DNA of 64,000 nucleotides from Adhaeribacter pallidiroseus (GTDB lineage Bacteria; Bacteroidota; Bacteroidia; Cytophagales; Hymenobacteraceae): contig NZ_QASA01000001.1 of the NCBI RefSeq assembly GCF_003340495.1, positions 2,232,001 to 2,296,000 of the forward strand, written 5' to 3'. Of this stretch, positions 56,765 through 64,000 are shown piece after piece. The translations under genes were made by a program, and so were the position numbers. Below the pieces are notes generated by a model. That model did no database searches. It was given only the letters and a program-made list of their open reading frames with translations, and was not told the DNA's origin. Each line of letters opens with the position of its first letter. Positions within the stretch are counted from its first letter, which is position 1.

Positions 56765-57256
56765 ATGGGAAGAGTAAAGAAAATAGAGATCCAGGAGAGT
56801 GCGTCAGCGTTGCTGGAGTTGATGCAGCAGGAAAAGCGGGCTTTGGTGCAAGCGCGTTTGCAGGCCTTGTATTTATATAAAAGCGGGCAAGCGTCGGATT
56901 ATGCCACTATCAGCCAGCAGGTGGGCTATGAGCGACACACCATTGGCAAATGGTTTAGCCAGTATGAACAAAAAGGTTTAGCCGCTTGCCAGGCTTTGGA
57001 GATGGGGAAGCACTCCGGTTCGCGCATCAGCGGGCCAGCCTTGGCAGAACTTACAGAAAAGCTTAACAGTACGACGGATTACTTTACTTCTTACAAGCAG
57101 ATTCACCAGTGGCTGCAAGAAGCACATGGTATTCTGCTAAGCTATGAACACGTGCACCGCTTTGTACGCTACTACTTGGGAGCCAAGCTCAAAGTAGTCC
57201 GCAAAAGTAACCTGAAGAAAGATGTGGCTTACGAAGAGAAGTATAAAAAAAAGTAA
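56765..57256 (+). CDS. IS630 transposase, N-terminal frame (DNA-binding part)
   Basis: 163 residues from ATG 56765 (MGRVKKIEIQESASALLELM). It contains a helix-turn-helix (KSGQASDYATISQQVGYERH followed by TIGKWFSQYEQKG) and a second winged-helix-like region (TDYFTSYKQIHQWLQEAHGI). It binds the IS ends. The frame ends YKKK at TAA 57254-57256, just after a run of eight A residues. On its own it may be a regulator of transposition; a -1 shift extends it into the catalytic frame. Confidence 0.88.
   Translation: MGRVKKIEIQESASALLELMQQEKRALVQARLQALYLYKSGQASDYATISQQVGYERHTIGKWFSQYEQKGLAACQALEMGKHSGSRISGPALAELTEKLNSTTDYFTSYKQIHQWLQEAHGILLSYEHVHRFVRYYLGAKLKVVRKSNLKKDVAYEEKYKKK
57247..57253 (+). promoter_or_regulatory. 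Programmed -1 frameshift site (A AAA AAG)
   Basis: The heptamer a-aaa-aag is in the correct phase for the first transposase frame (codons tat aaa aaa aag taa). A -1 slip reads aaa gta aac gtg and enters the frame of the catalytic part with no stop between. The next codon in the zero frame after the heptamer is TAA. Confidence 0.75.
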
Positions 57257-57258
57257 AC

Positions 57259-57861
57259 GTGCTCTTATCTTTTCTGCTCCAACGCTACTATGGGCCTTTA
57301 GCCCGAGCCGGGAAAGTGAATAGCTGGAAAGTGTACTTTCAGGATGAGAGCCGGTTTGGTTTGATGACCGTCTTGCGCCGGGCCATTACCCGAGCCGGAG
57401 TGAAGCCAGTGGGCGCTTACCAGCACCGTTTTATTTACCGCTACTGTTATGGGTTAGTAGAGCCCCTCTCGGGGGATAAGTTTTTTGTCACCGCGCCGCA
57501 AGTCAACACCCTGTTTTTTGAGTATCTGCTCCAGGAGTTTTCCCGCCACGAGCCATCCGTATACAAAATCATTTTCTTGGATAAAGCCGGCTACCATCGG
57601 GCCAAACACTTGCAAGTGCCCGAGAATATCCGCCTGGTGTACCTGCCCTCTTCCAACCCGGAACTCAACCCTATCGAAAGGTTCTGGCGGGATATGAAAG
57701 ATAAAGTTGCTTTTCGCAACTTTCCGGATGAATCAGCGCTGGAAACCTGGATCAACACCACCATTAACAACTACTCCAAAGAACACATTGCTTCGCTAAC
57801 TGGCTACGAGTATATTCTCCAGGCCGTCTCGCACGCTAAAAATGCTATGGAAGTATCTTAA
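57259..57861 (+). CDS. IS630 transposase, C-terminal frame (DDE catalytic part)
   Basis: About 200 residues, opening at GTG 57259 if translated alone, more likely reached by -1 frameshift. The DDE residues are visible: Asp in VYFQDESRFGL, second Asp in IIFLDKAGYHRAKH and the final Glu in YLPSSNPELNPIERFWRDMK. This is the standard IS630/Tc1 layout. Fused length with the first frame would be about 365 residues, normal for the family. No lesion seen, so the copy may be active. Confidence 0.9.
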   Translation: MLLSFLLQRYYGPLARAGKVNSWKVYFQDESRFGLMTVLRRAITRAGVKPVGAYQHRFIYRYCYGLVEPLSGDKFFVTAPQVNTLFFEYLLQEFSRHEPSVYKIIFLDKAGYHRAKHLQVPENIRLVYLPSSNPELNPIERFWRDMKDKVAFRNFPDESALETWINTTINNYSKEHIASLTGYEYILQAVSHAKNAMEVS

Positions 57862-57942
57862 TACTATTCGGTATTATATATATGCAATATAATCCTTGTG
57901 TTATTCCATTTTTAAATTTTTAACTAGTATCCATCCACTTAA

Positions 57943-57981
57943 AACAAGAAAGCCGGCTGATTTTTACTCCAACCGGCTTTT
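57943..57981 (-). terminator. Intrinsic terminator of the POT transporter gene
   Basis: Arms aagccgg (57950-57956) and ccggctt (57973-57979); the minus strand continues into tttcttgtttt. Confidence 0.8.
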
Positions 57982-58003
57982 CAGCTTTAAAAAGTTTGTA
58001 GCA

Positions 58004-59506
58004 TCAGGCCGGAGCGTTCATCATTTTCACGAGCTTGCGGTTTACTAAAAATAAAATTAAAGAAGCAACGGCGCCTGCAAACACGAAAACCATAAAGAAG
58101 CTATATAAATCTGTGATTTCGTAACCAAATAATTGGGGCGCGGGTTTACCAGCTTCCGGATACAAACTGCTCATAAAACCGGCCAGGTAGTTTGCCGCAG
58201 CGTTAGCCAAAAACCAAACGGCCATTAATAAAGAGCTAAACTTTAAAGGCGCTAGTTTATTTACCAGGGATAAGCCAATCGGAGATAAACACAACTCGCC
58301 AATGGAGTGCAGAAAGTACAAACCTACCAAGAAAAACATACTAACTTTTACGCCCGGTTGTAAATCATTCACCCCAAAACACATTACCAAATAGCCTAAG
58401 GCTAACAAAGCTAAACCAATGGCCATTTTCATCGGTGAAGGCGGTTCCTGCCCTCTTTTACCTAAGGCAGTCCACAGCAAAGCCATTAATGGGGCGCAGG
58501 TAACAATAAAAAAAGCATTTAAATTTTGAAAAATACTAGCCGGTAAGGTATAATTAAAAATGGTCCGGTCCATTTGCTCATCGGCGAAGAAAGTAAGCGA
58601 GGCGGGCGCCTGCTCAAAGGCGGCCCAGAAAAATACCACAAAAAATGCTACCGTAAAAATAACGTATACCCGTTGCCGGTCGCCGGCGGTTAACGACTTA
58701 TCTAATAAAATTAAGGCGGCAATGCCTAAAGCCGAAAGAATTAATAAAGGCATTATTACGGGCAAAGTGGTAGTATCTAACCATAGAAAGCCTAAGGCTA
58801 AAGCCAGCATTACCGGCAAAATGGCAAAAACACCTTTTACGCCCGGCGAAGAAATCGGGGTATTCCCTACTTGCTCTCCTTCCGGGGTATGCAGGTATTT
58901 ATTTTTTCCCCATTGAAAAAGCCCAGTCCCTAAAACCATGGCAATGCCGCAAGCTAAAAAAGCCCAACGGAAATCTTCTGGTCGGCCAGTATCCCCAATT
59001 AGGCTAGTTATAGTATTGCCAATAAAAGAACCCAGATTAATTCCCATGTAAAAAATAGTGTAAGCGGCATCGCGCCGTTTATCAGTGGAGGTATAAAGTG
59101 TACCCACCATGGAGGATATATTAGGTTTAAAAAAACCGTTCCCGATAATCATACCGCCCAAACCTAAATAAAGTAAGCCCTGCCCCAGCGGCGTACCATA
59201 GGCACTACCAGCCGCAAATAAAATAAACTGCCCCACGGCCATTAAAATACCACCTACTAGTATGGAGCGGCGATTGCCCCAGTATCTATCCGAAATATAG
59301 CCCCCAATGAGCGGCGTTAAGTATATCAAACTGGTATAACCCCCGTAAAACTTAGAAGCAAAAGCTTTGTCCATCAGCATCGCTTTTGTTAGAAAAAGCA
59401 CCAGCACCGCCCGCATGCCGTAATAGCTAAATCGCTCCCACATCTCCGTAGCGAAAAGCAGATATAAACCTTTTGGGTGCCCTTCGGCTTTTAAAGTTTG
59501 TTCCAT
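58004..59506 (-). CDS. Proton-dependent oligopeptide transporter (POT/PTR2 family)
   Basis: 500 residues with 12-14 membrane helices. The proton-coupling ExxERFxYYG motif is EMWERFSYYGMRAVLVLF. PTR signatures are present as GGYISDRYWGNRRSILVGG and FYMGINLGSFIGNTITS. It imports di- and tripeptides with protons across the inner membrane. The start MEQTLKAEGHPKGLYLLFAT is the usual one. Length is normal. It stands alone, near the IS element, and has an intact frame. Confidence 0.94.
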   Translation of the reverse strand: MEQTLKAEGHPKGLYLLFATEMWERFSYYGMRAVLVLFLTKAMLMDKAFASKFYGGYTSLIYLTPLIGGYISDRYWGNRRSILVGGILMAVGQFILFAAGSAYGTPLGQGLLYLGLGGMIIGNGFFKPNISSMVGTLYTSTDKRRDAAYTIFYMGINLGSFIGNTITSLIGDTGRPEDFRWAFLACGIAMVLGTGLFQWGKNKYLHTPEGEQVGNTPISSPGVKGVFAILPVMLALALGFLWLDTTTLPVIMPLLILSALGIAALILLDKSLTAGDRQRVYVIFTVAFFVVFFWAAFEQAPASLTFFADEQMDRTIFNYTLPASIFQNLNAFFIVTCAPLMALLWTALGKRGQEPPSPMKMAIGLALLALGYLVMCFGVNDLQPGVKVSMFFLVGLYFLHSIGELCLSPIGLSLVNKLAPLKFSSLLMAVWFLANAAANYLAGFMSSLYPEAGKPAPQLFGYEITDLYSFFMVFVFAGAVASLILFLVNRKLVKMMNAPA

Positions 59507-59726
59507 GTAATAATTTTAAAAAAATTTAAAAAATATCCGATTTTGAAGAAAGTAAATCTACAATCTACCGTTCATTTCTACAACTTTATTAAATTTCTAA
59601 TAAACCGAAAAGAGTACTTTTAAAAGAATGGTAGAAGTTAGGTGCAATCCCCAATTTTAACCGTCCTTTTTTACCTGGAGACTGGCGGTAAATAGATCAA
59701 CTTTTAAATAAATTTAAAAAATTAGT

Positions 59727-60443
59727 ATGCATCTCTTTTTCACACCCGATTTAAATTCCGAGACCTACACTTTAAACGAAGACGAATCGAAACACAGCAT
59801 TCGGGTTTTACGATTAAGCCAAGGCGACACTATAAACCTGGTTGATGGGAAAGGTGGGCTTTACACAGCGGTAATCACCGATGCTAATCCTAAAAAATGT
59901 GCTTTACAAATTGTAAATCATGTACCAAATTTCGGTAAGCGACCGTTTTACGTACACATTGCGGTAGCTCCCACTAAAAACCTGGACCGGATGGAGTGGT
60001 TCGTGGAAAAAGCCGTTGAAATAGGAATTGACGAGATTTCGTTTTTATGCTGCGATCACTCCGAACGAAAAAATTTAAATACCGAACGTTTACAAAAAAT
60101 CGCCATCAGCGCTATGAAGCAGTCTATCAAAGCGTATTTACCAAAGCTTAACGAACTGCAACCTTTTGCTTCTTTCGTAAACCAGTGCGATGCTTCAGCT
60201 ACATTTATCGCTCATTTAGAAGATCACAACCGAAAATCCCTGGTTCAAGCAACTGTTAGCCAAAAAAATTGTATATTGATAGGACCGGAAGGCGATTTTT
60301 CAGGTCGGGAAATTGAAATGGCGTATAAACAAGGCATTAAGCCAGTAACTTTAGGTCCATCGCGGTTGCGTACCGAAACGGCCGCTTTAGTTGCTTGCCA
60401 TACTGCCAACTTATTACATGAGATTCAGGTAGCATTACCTTAG
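59727..60443 (+). CDS. rsmE: 16S rRNA (uracil1498-N3)-methyltransferase
   Basis: 238 residues. An N-terminal PUA-like domain (MHLFFTPDLNSETYTLNEDE, SKHSIRVLRLSQGD) precedes the SPOUT methyltransferase domain with the SAM-binding knot ILIGPEGDFSGREIEMAYKQ and TLGPSRLRTETAALVA. It methylates U1498 of 16S rRNA. It is followed 10 bases later by the DUF4159 gene. Confidence 0.96.
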   Translation: MHLFFTPDLNSETYTLNEDESKHSIRVLRLSQGDTINLVDGKGGLYTAVITDANPKKCALQIVNHVPNFGKRPFYVHIAVAPTKNLDRMEWFVEKAVEIGIDEISFLCCDHSERKNLNTERLQKIAISAMKQSIKAYLPKLNELQPFASFVNQCDASATFIAHLEDHNRKSLVQATVSQKNCILIGPEGDFSGREIEMAYKQGIKPVTLGPSRLRTETAALVACHTANLLHEIQVALP

Positions 60444-60453
60444 TATATATCGT

Positions 60454-61116
60454 ATGAAAAATTTTCTTTGCTCCATTCTTTTGCTTATTGTTTGCTTCGG
60501 GAGCGTGCAAGCCCAACAAGCCAGCTTTAAATTGGCTAAATTAAAATACAACGGTGGTGGCGATTGGTACGCCAATAAAACTTCTTTGGGCAATTTAATC
60601 CGATTTTGTAACCAAAACCTGCGTATGAATATTTCGCCGGAGGAAGCGGTAGTAGAAGTAGGCAGCCCGGAATTATATTCGTACCCGTTTGTGCACATGA
60701 CCGGCCACGGCAACGTGGTATTTTCAGAGTCGGAAGCGGAAAATTTAAGAAAATATTTAACCGGCGGGGGCTTTCTGCACATTGATGATAATTACGGCCT
60801 CGATAAATTTATCCGAACCGAGATGAAGAAAGTATTTCCGGAATTGGAGTTTGTGGAATTACCTTTTAACCACCCGGTGTATCACCAAAAATTTGAATTT
60901 AACAAAGGTTTACCTAAAGTACACGAACACGATAATAAGCCTCCGCAAGGTTTTGGTTTAATTTACCAGGGCCGTTTGGTTTGCTTTTATTCTTACGAAT
61001 GCGACTTAGGCAATGGCTGGGAAGATCAGGAAGTATACAACGACCCGGAAGAAAAAAGACAATTAGCTTTACAAATGGGCGCCAATTTACTATCCTATGC
61101 TCTCACCCAGTTTTAA
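60454..61116 (+). CDS. DUF4159 exported protein
   Basis: 220 residues. Signal peptide FLCSILLLIVCFGSVQAQ, cleaved near VQA. The family core is a ThuA/GATase-like fold with KLKYNGGGDWYANKTSLGNL, YPFVHMTGHGNVVFSESEAE, LRKYLTGGGFLHIDDNYGLD and FVELPFNHPVYHQKFEFNKG. Members are periplasmic with unknown activity and often sit beside rsmE in Bacteroidota (from memory). Ten bases after rsmE, so co-transcribed. Confidence 0.9.
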   Translation: MKNFLCSILLLIVCFGSVQAQQASFKLAKLKYNGGGDWYANKTSLGNLIRFCNQNLRMNISPEEAVVEVGSPELYSYPFVHMTGHGNVVFSESEAENLRKYLTGGGFLHIDDNYGLDKFIRTEMKKVFPELEFVELPFNHPVYHQKFEFNKGLPKVHEHDNKPPQGFGLIYQGRLVCFYSYECDLGNGWEDQEVYNDPEEKRQLALQMGANLLSYALTQF

Positions 61117-61126
61117 ATTTAAAAAA

Positions 61127-61624
61127 TCAGTAATCTACGCGCCGGTTCAGTATCTCGGAAAGAATAAAAGCGGCCCGCATATTCTTAGGATCTTGTAACA
61201 ACTTACCATAATTAACTGCTAGTGGAGCAGGAGCAGTTACCCTGGGTTTAGTTTGGCGGGCCAACTCAATGGCCGATGGTTTACGGATTAATTCTTTTGT
61301 AGGTGCTGCCCTTGTTTCTAAAGAACGGGCTTTCATTTCGGTATTCTCTAAACTTCTAGGTTCTCGCCTTACCTTTTCAGCTGAACCTTTACTTTCTAAG
61401 AAAATGGGTGTAGTGCTTTTCTTTGCCCGGTCGCCGGAGGCCTGCATTTCTTTTAAAATATCCTGGTACGAAGTAGCCGGCGGGGTTGGTACCGGGTAAT
61501 TCTTTGGATTAGCAGGCCGGTTAGCAGCCGAAGGGTTAGAAGATGAAAAAGCTTTGAGCCACATGCGCACTACCAAAACAATGACGGCCAGTAAAACATA
61601 AAAAATCCACTTAAATTCTTCCAT
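61127..61624 (-). CDS. Membrane-anchored hypothetical protein
   Basis: 165 residues: one N-terminal membrane helix (KWIFYVLLAVIVLVVRMWLK) followed by about 140 polar residues rich in Pro, Ala, Ser and Lys, probably disordered, and a short helical end (LLQDPKNMRAAFILSEILNR). Not a recognised family. Convergent with the DUF4159 gene and divergent from smc. Confidence 0.65.
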   Translation of the reverse strand: MEEFKWIFYVLLAVIVLVVRMWLKAFSSSNPSAANRPANPKNYPVPTPPATSYQDILKEMQASGDRAKKSTTPIFLESKGSAEKVRREPRSLENTEMKARSLETRAAPTKELIRKPSAIELARQTKPRVTAPAPLAVNYGKLLQDPKNMRAAFILSEILNRRVDY

Positions 61625-61775
61625 TCTTCAAGTTACTACTTTTAAAATTATTTTTTTAAATCTTTCTTTAAAGAGCTGCTCTCGCATTACTTTAGCCTGT
61701 TTCCATTAATTTACGAGTAGGGCAAAGCAAAGGCTTGTATAAGCTTCAGCGTTTTTAATACAAGGGAATTAATCG

Positions 61776-61783
61776 TATTTTTG
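61776..61783 (+). promoter_or_regulatory. -7 box of smc
   Basis: TATTTTTG matches TAnnTTTG and lies 30 bases before the ATG at 61814. A T-run about 19 bases upstream could serve as a weak -33 element. Confidence 0.45.
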
Positions 61784-61813
61784 TTATAAGAGAAAGAATC
61801 TATTTACAGTTGA

Positions 61814-64000
61814 ATGCAAGTATCAAAATTAGAAATTAAAGGTTTTAAAAGCTTCGGCGACAAAGTATCTATTAATTTTAATGAAGGAATTACCGGTATT
61901 GTGGGACCCAATGGTTGCGGTAAATCTAACATTGTGGACGCCATCCGGTGGGTTTTGGGCGAACAAAAAACCCGGAATCTGCGCTCCGACAAAATGGAAA
62001 ATGTTATTTTTAACGGCTCTAAAAACCGTAAGCCCCAGCAACTCGCCGAGGTTTCGCTAACCTTCGACAATAACAAAAACATTTTACCCACCGAATACTC
62101 CCAGGTAACCGTAACCCGTCGCTACTTCCGGACCGGCGACAGCGAATACCTGCTCAACAACGTTACCTGTCGACTGAAAGACATTACCGATTTATTTTTA
62201 GATACGGGCATTGGTTCCGATTCGTACGCCATTATTGAATTAAAAATGGTAGACGAGATTTTGAACGATAAAGATAATTCCCGCCGTACCTTATTCGAAG
62301 AGGCTGCCGGTATTTCAAAATTTAAAGTCCGGAAAAAGCAAACCTTGAAAAAGCTCGAAGAAACCGACGCCGACCTGGAACGGGTAGAAGACGTACTTTT
62401 TGAAATTAGTAAAAATTTAAAATCCCTGGAAAGGCAGGCCAAATTATACGAGCGCTACATCCGGTTAAAAGAAGAATACAAAACCTACAGCGTAGAATAC
62501 GCCCGCCGGAATATTGCGCAATACCTGCAATCGCTGGAACGGTTAGATAAAGAATTAGCCAAAGAAGCCAACCAAAAGCAGAATATTGCCCGGGAAACCG
62601 AAGAACTGGAACTAGCCTTATTTGAGCAGAAAACCATTTTAAATTTAATTCAGGAACAGTTAGCCGGCGAGCAGCGCAATTTAAGCAACCAAACGGCCCA
62701 AATCCGGCAACTGGAAAATGATTTAAAGTTAAAATCCGAACGGATTAACTACTTGAAAGAAAGGCTGCGCACCTTACGGCAACAAATTAATCTGGATACT
62801 ATCGCCTTGGAGCAAACCCAGGAAAGCATTGCGCAATTACAACAGGAAGGTGAAGCCCTGCACCTCGAGTTTACCGCTTCGGAACAACAAGTAGGTTATA
62901 GCCGGCAGGAGCTTGAACAAGCCAACCAGCATAAAACGGTTATTCAAAATACGGCCCAGAATACCGCCAACCAGCAACGGGTAAAACAAAACTTGGTTTT
63001 TCAGCTCCGCAAGGATATGGAAATTACCCAGATGCAAATGGTAAACTTAACGAAGGAAATAGACCGGATTGCACTGGCCCAACAAAATGACCAACTGAGC
63101 GGCGATAAATACCGGACCGAGTTAGCCGATTTAGAAGAAAGTTTGGAGCGGAAAAACCAGGAGCTAGAACAACTTACGACGCAGGAAAACGAACTGAACG
63201 CATCTATCGCGCAAACTGAAGGCGAAATGGCGGAACTGCGCACAGTTTTACAAGATATCAACCGGCAAATAGATGCTAAAAAAAACCAGTACACGCTTAC
63301 TAAATCATTAGTAGAAAACCTGGAAGGATTTCCGGAAGCGATTAAGTTTTTGTATAAATTTAAAAATTGGCAAAAGCCGGCCCCGCTCCTCTCCGATCTG
63401 ATCGTTTGCGACCAGAAATACAAAGCTTTAATCGAAAGCTACCTGGAACCCTATATGAATTTTTTTGTGGTGGATACTGTAGAAGATGCTTTAGAAGCTA
63501 TTCAGCTACTAAATAACCAGAACAAAGGCCGGGCAAATTTTATTATTCTATCGGAGATTGAAGATTTAGAAGCCGAACCCACCGCCTCTACTTCTAAATA
63601 CAAAGCGGCCTATGAAGTAGTTTCGGCCGCCGAAAAGTACCACAACCTGGTACGCTACATCTTACAAGAAGTATATATTGTAGCGGACCAAGCGCCCGAT
63701 TATTACAGCCAAGACAACCGCACCTTTATTTTAAAGGATGGGTCTATTATTAAAAAGCCCTTGAGCATTTCGGGTGGTTCCGTGGGATTATTCGATGGGA
63801 GCCGCATTGGCCGTAAACAAAATTTAGAAAATCTGACGGCGGAGCTGCAAGAGTTAACCCATAAAGCCGAGTTTATTAAAGTTAAATTGAATACCCAGCA
63901 ACAGGTTTTGTTGAACTACCGGAATGCCACGCAACAAGTAGCTATTAAGCAGCTTGAAAAAAACGTTACAGCGGTACAACAAGAGTTGATAGCGGTGCGC
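61814..64000 (+). CDS. smc: Chromosome segregation ATPase SMC, N-terminal 729 residues
   Basis: The frame is open from ATG 61814 to the right edge (729 codons of an expected 1170-1190). The N-terminal head carries MQVSKLEIKGFKSFGDKVSI and Walker A VGPNGCGKSNIVDAIRWVLG. TGIGSDSYAIIEL, a Q-loop-side segment, is also present. A coiled coil covers about 165-500. The hinge domain follows (EGFPEAIKFLYKFKNWQKPA to ISGGSVGLFDGSRIGRKQNL, about 505-670), and the return coiled coil begins before the edge. SMC with ScpA/ScpB compacts and segregates the chromosome. Signature and Walker B are beyond the window. Confidence 0.97.
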   Translation, partial: MQVSKLEIKGFKSFGDKVSINFNEGITGIVGPNGCGKSNIVDAIRWVLGEQKTRNLRSDKMENVIFNGSKNRKPQQLAEVSLTFDNNKNILPTEYSQVTVTRRYFRTGDSEYLLNNVTCRLKDITDLFLDTGIGSDSYAIIELKMVDEILNDKDNSRRTLFEEAAGISKFKVRKKQTLKKLEETDADLERVEDVLFEISKNLKSLERQAKLYERYIRLKEEYKTYSVEYARRNIAQYLQSLERLDKELAKEANQKQNIARETEELELALFEQKTILNLIQEQLAGEQRNLSNQTAQIRQLENDLKLKSERINYLKERLRTLRQQINLDTIALEQTQESIAQLQQEGEALHLEFTASEQQVGYSRQELEQANQHKTVIQNTAQNTANQQRVKQNLVFQLRKDMEITQMQMVNLTKEIDRIALAQQNDQLSGDKYRTELADLEESLERKNQELEQLTTQENELNASIAQTEGEMAELRTVLQDINRQIDAKKNQYTLTKSLVENLEGFPEAIKFLYKFKNWQKPAPLLSDLIVCDQKYKALIESYLEPYMNFFVVDTVEDALEAIQLLNNQNKGRANFIILSEIEDLEAEPTASTSKYKAAYEVVSAAEKYHNLVRYILQEVYIVADQAPDYYSQDNRTFILKDGSIIKKPLSISGGSVGLFDGSRIGRKQNLENLTAELQELTHKAEFIKVKLNTQQQVLLNYRNATQQVAIKQLEKNVTAVQQELIAVR

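Larger units (their letters stand above)
56716..57873 (+). mobile_element. IS630-family insertion sequence with TA target duplication
   Basis: The element itself is about 1154 bp (56718-57871) and is flanked by TA on both sides (56716-56717 and 57872-57873), the duplicated dinucleotide expected of IS630 insertions. Imperfect terminal repeats match at 19 of 25 positions: left taccagatagtaataagaac at 56716, right the complement ending ctattcggta at 57873. It contains two overlapping-frame open reading frames joined by a slippery site, giving a DDE transposase. Insertion lies downstream of groEL beside a dead gene. Confidence 0.85.

Overview
The window looks like ordinary chromosomal DNA from a Bacteroidota bacterium of the Cytophagales, most probably a Hymenobacteraceae member near Adhaeribacter or Pontibacter. 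The genus is an inference from gene content and memory, not a search. Supporting signs are AT-rich intergenic DNA, many promoters of the Bacteroidota type (TAnnTTTG -7 box), few Shine-Dalgarno sites, a 660-residue IspG, type III glutamine synthetase, a Porin_10-type outer-membrane protein, a DUF6728-like small protein and the run miaB - sigma-54-type regulator - lptE - TPR-like protein - secG. No tRNA, rRNA, CRISPR array, prophage or plasmid function was seen.

Layout. 1-9 kb: 3' end of a split-barrel flavin/stress protein, a CrtA-like monooxygenase, small secreted and membrane proteins, penicillin-binding protein 1A and a PVC-type cytochrome c dehydrogenase. 9-25 kb: an alginate-lyase-fold protein with an altered active-site motif, leuS, a two-gene unit (alpha-oxoamine synthase/GNAT fusion plus hybrid histidine kinase) facing a STAS-like gene, a DUF6728/MmcQ pair, ispG and glnN. 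25-41 kb: an LTA-synthase-like sulfatase, mtaB, a ModF-like tandem ABC ATPase, an alpha-glucan phosphorylase-family protein, an NmrA-like protein beside a dead TonB-dependent receptor, an orphan MacB-like permease, a secreted amidotransferase-like protein and miaE. 41-56 kb: putative porin, lpxK, a Nif3-like protein, a zinc-ribbon coiled-coil protein, pabB, miaB, the sigma-54-type regulator, lptE, secG and groES-groEL. 56-64 kb: an IS630-family element next to a dead gene, a POT transporter, rsmE, a DUF4159 protein and the first 729 codons of smc.

Most genes are housekeeping: envelope building (pbp1A, lpxK, lptE, porin, LTA-synthase-like), tRNA/rRNA modification (mtaB, miaB, miaE, rsmE), isoprenoids, folate, nitrogen assimilation, chaperonin and chromosome segregation. 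The best candidate for an undescribed system is at 14.4-19.1 kb. There a CqsA/serine-palmitoyltransferase-like enzyme fused to a GNAT-type domain is followed 34 bp later by a soluble hybrid histidine kinase, recalling the cqsA/cqsS and lqsA/lqsS autoinducer modules.

Decay and mobility are visible: three pseudogenes (9.0-9.3, 35.7-36.2 and 56.4-56.6 kb), one IS630-family copy with a classic -1 slippery heptamer, and families of short word-like intergenic repeats that form inverted pairs between co-directional genes.
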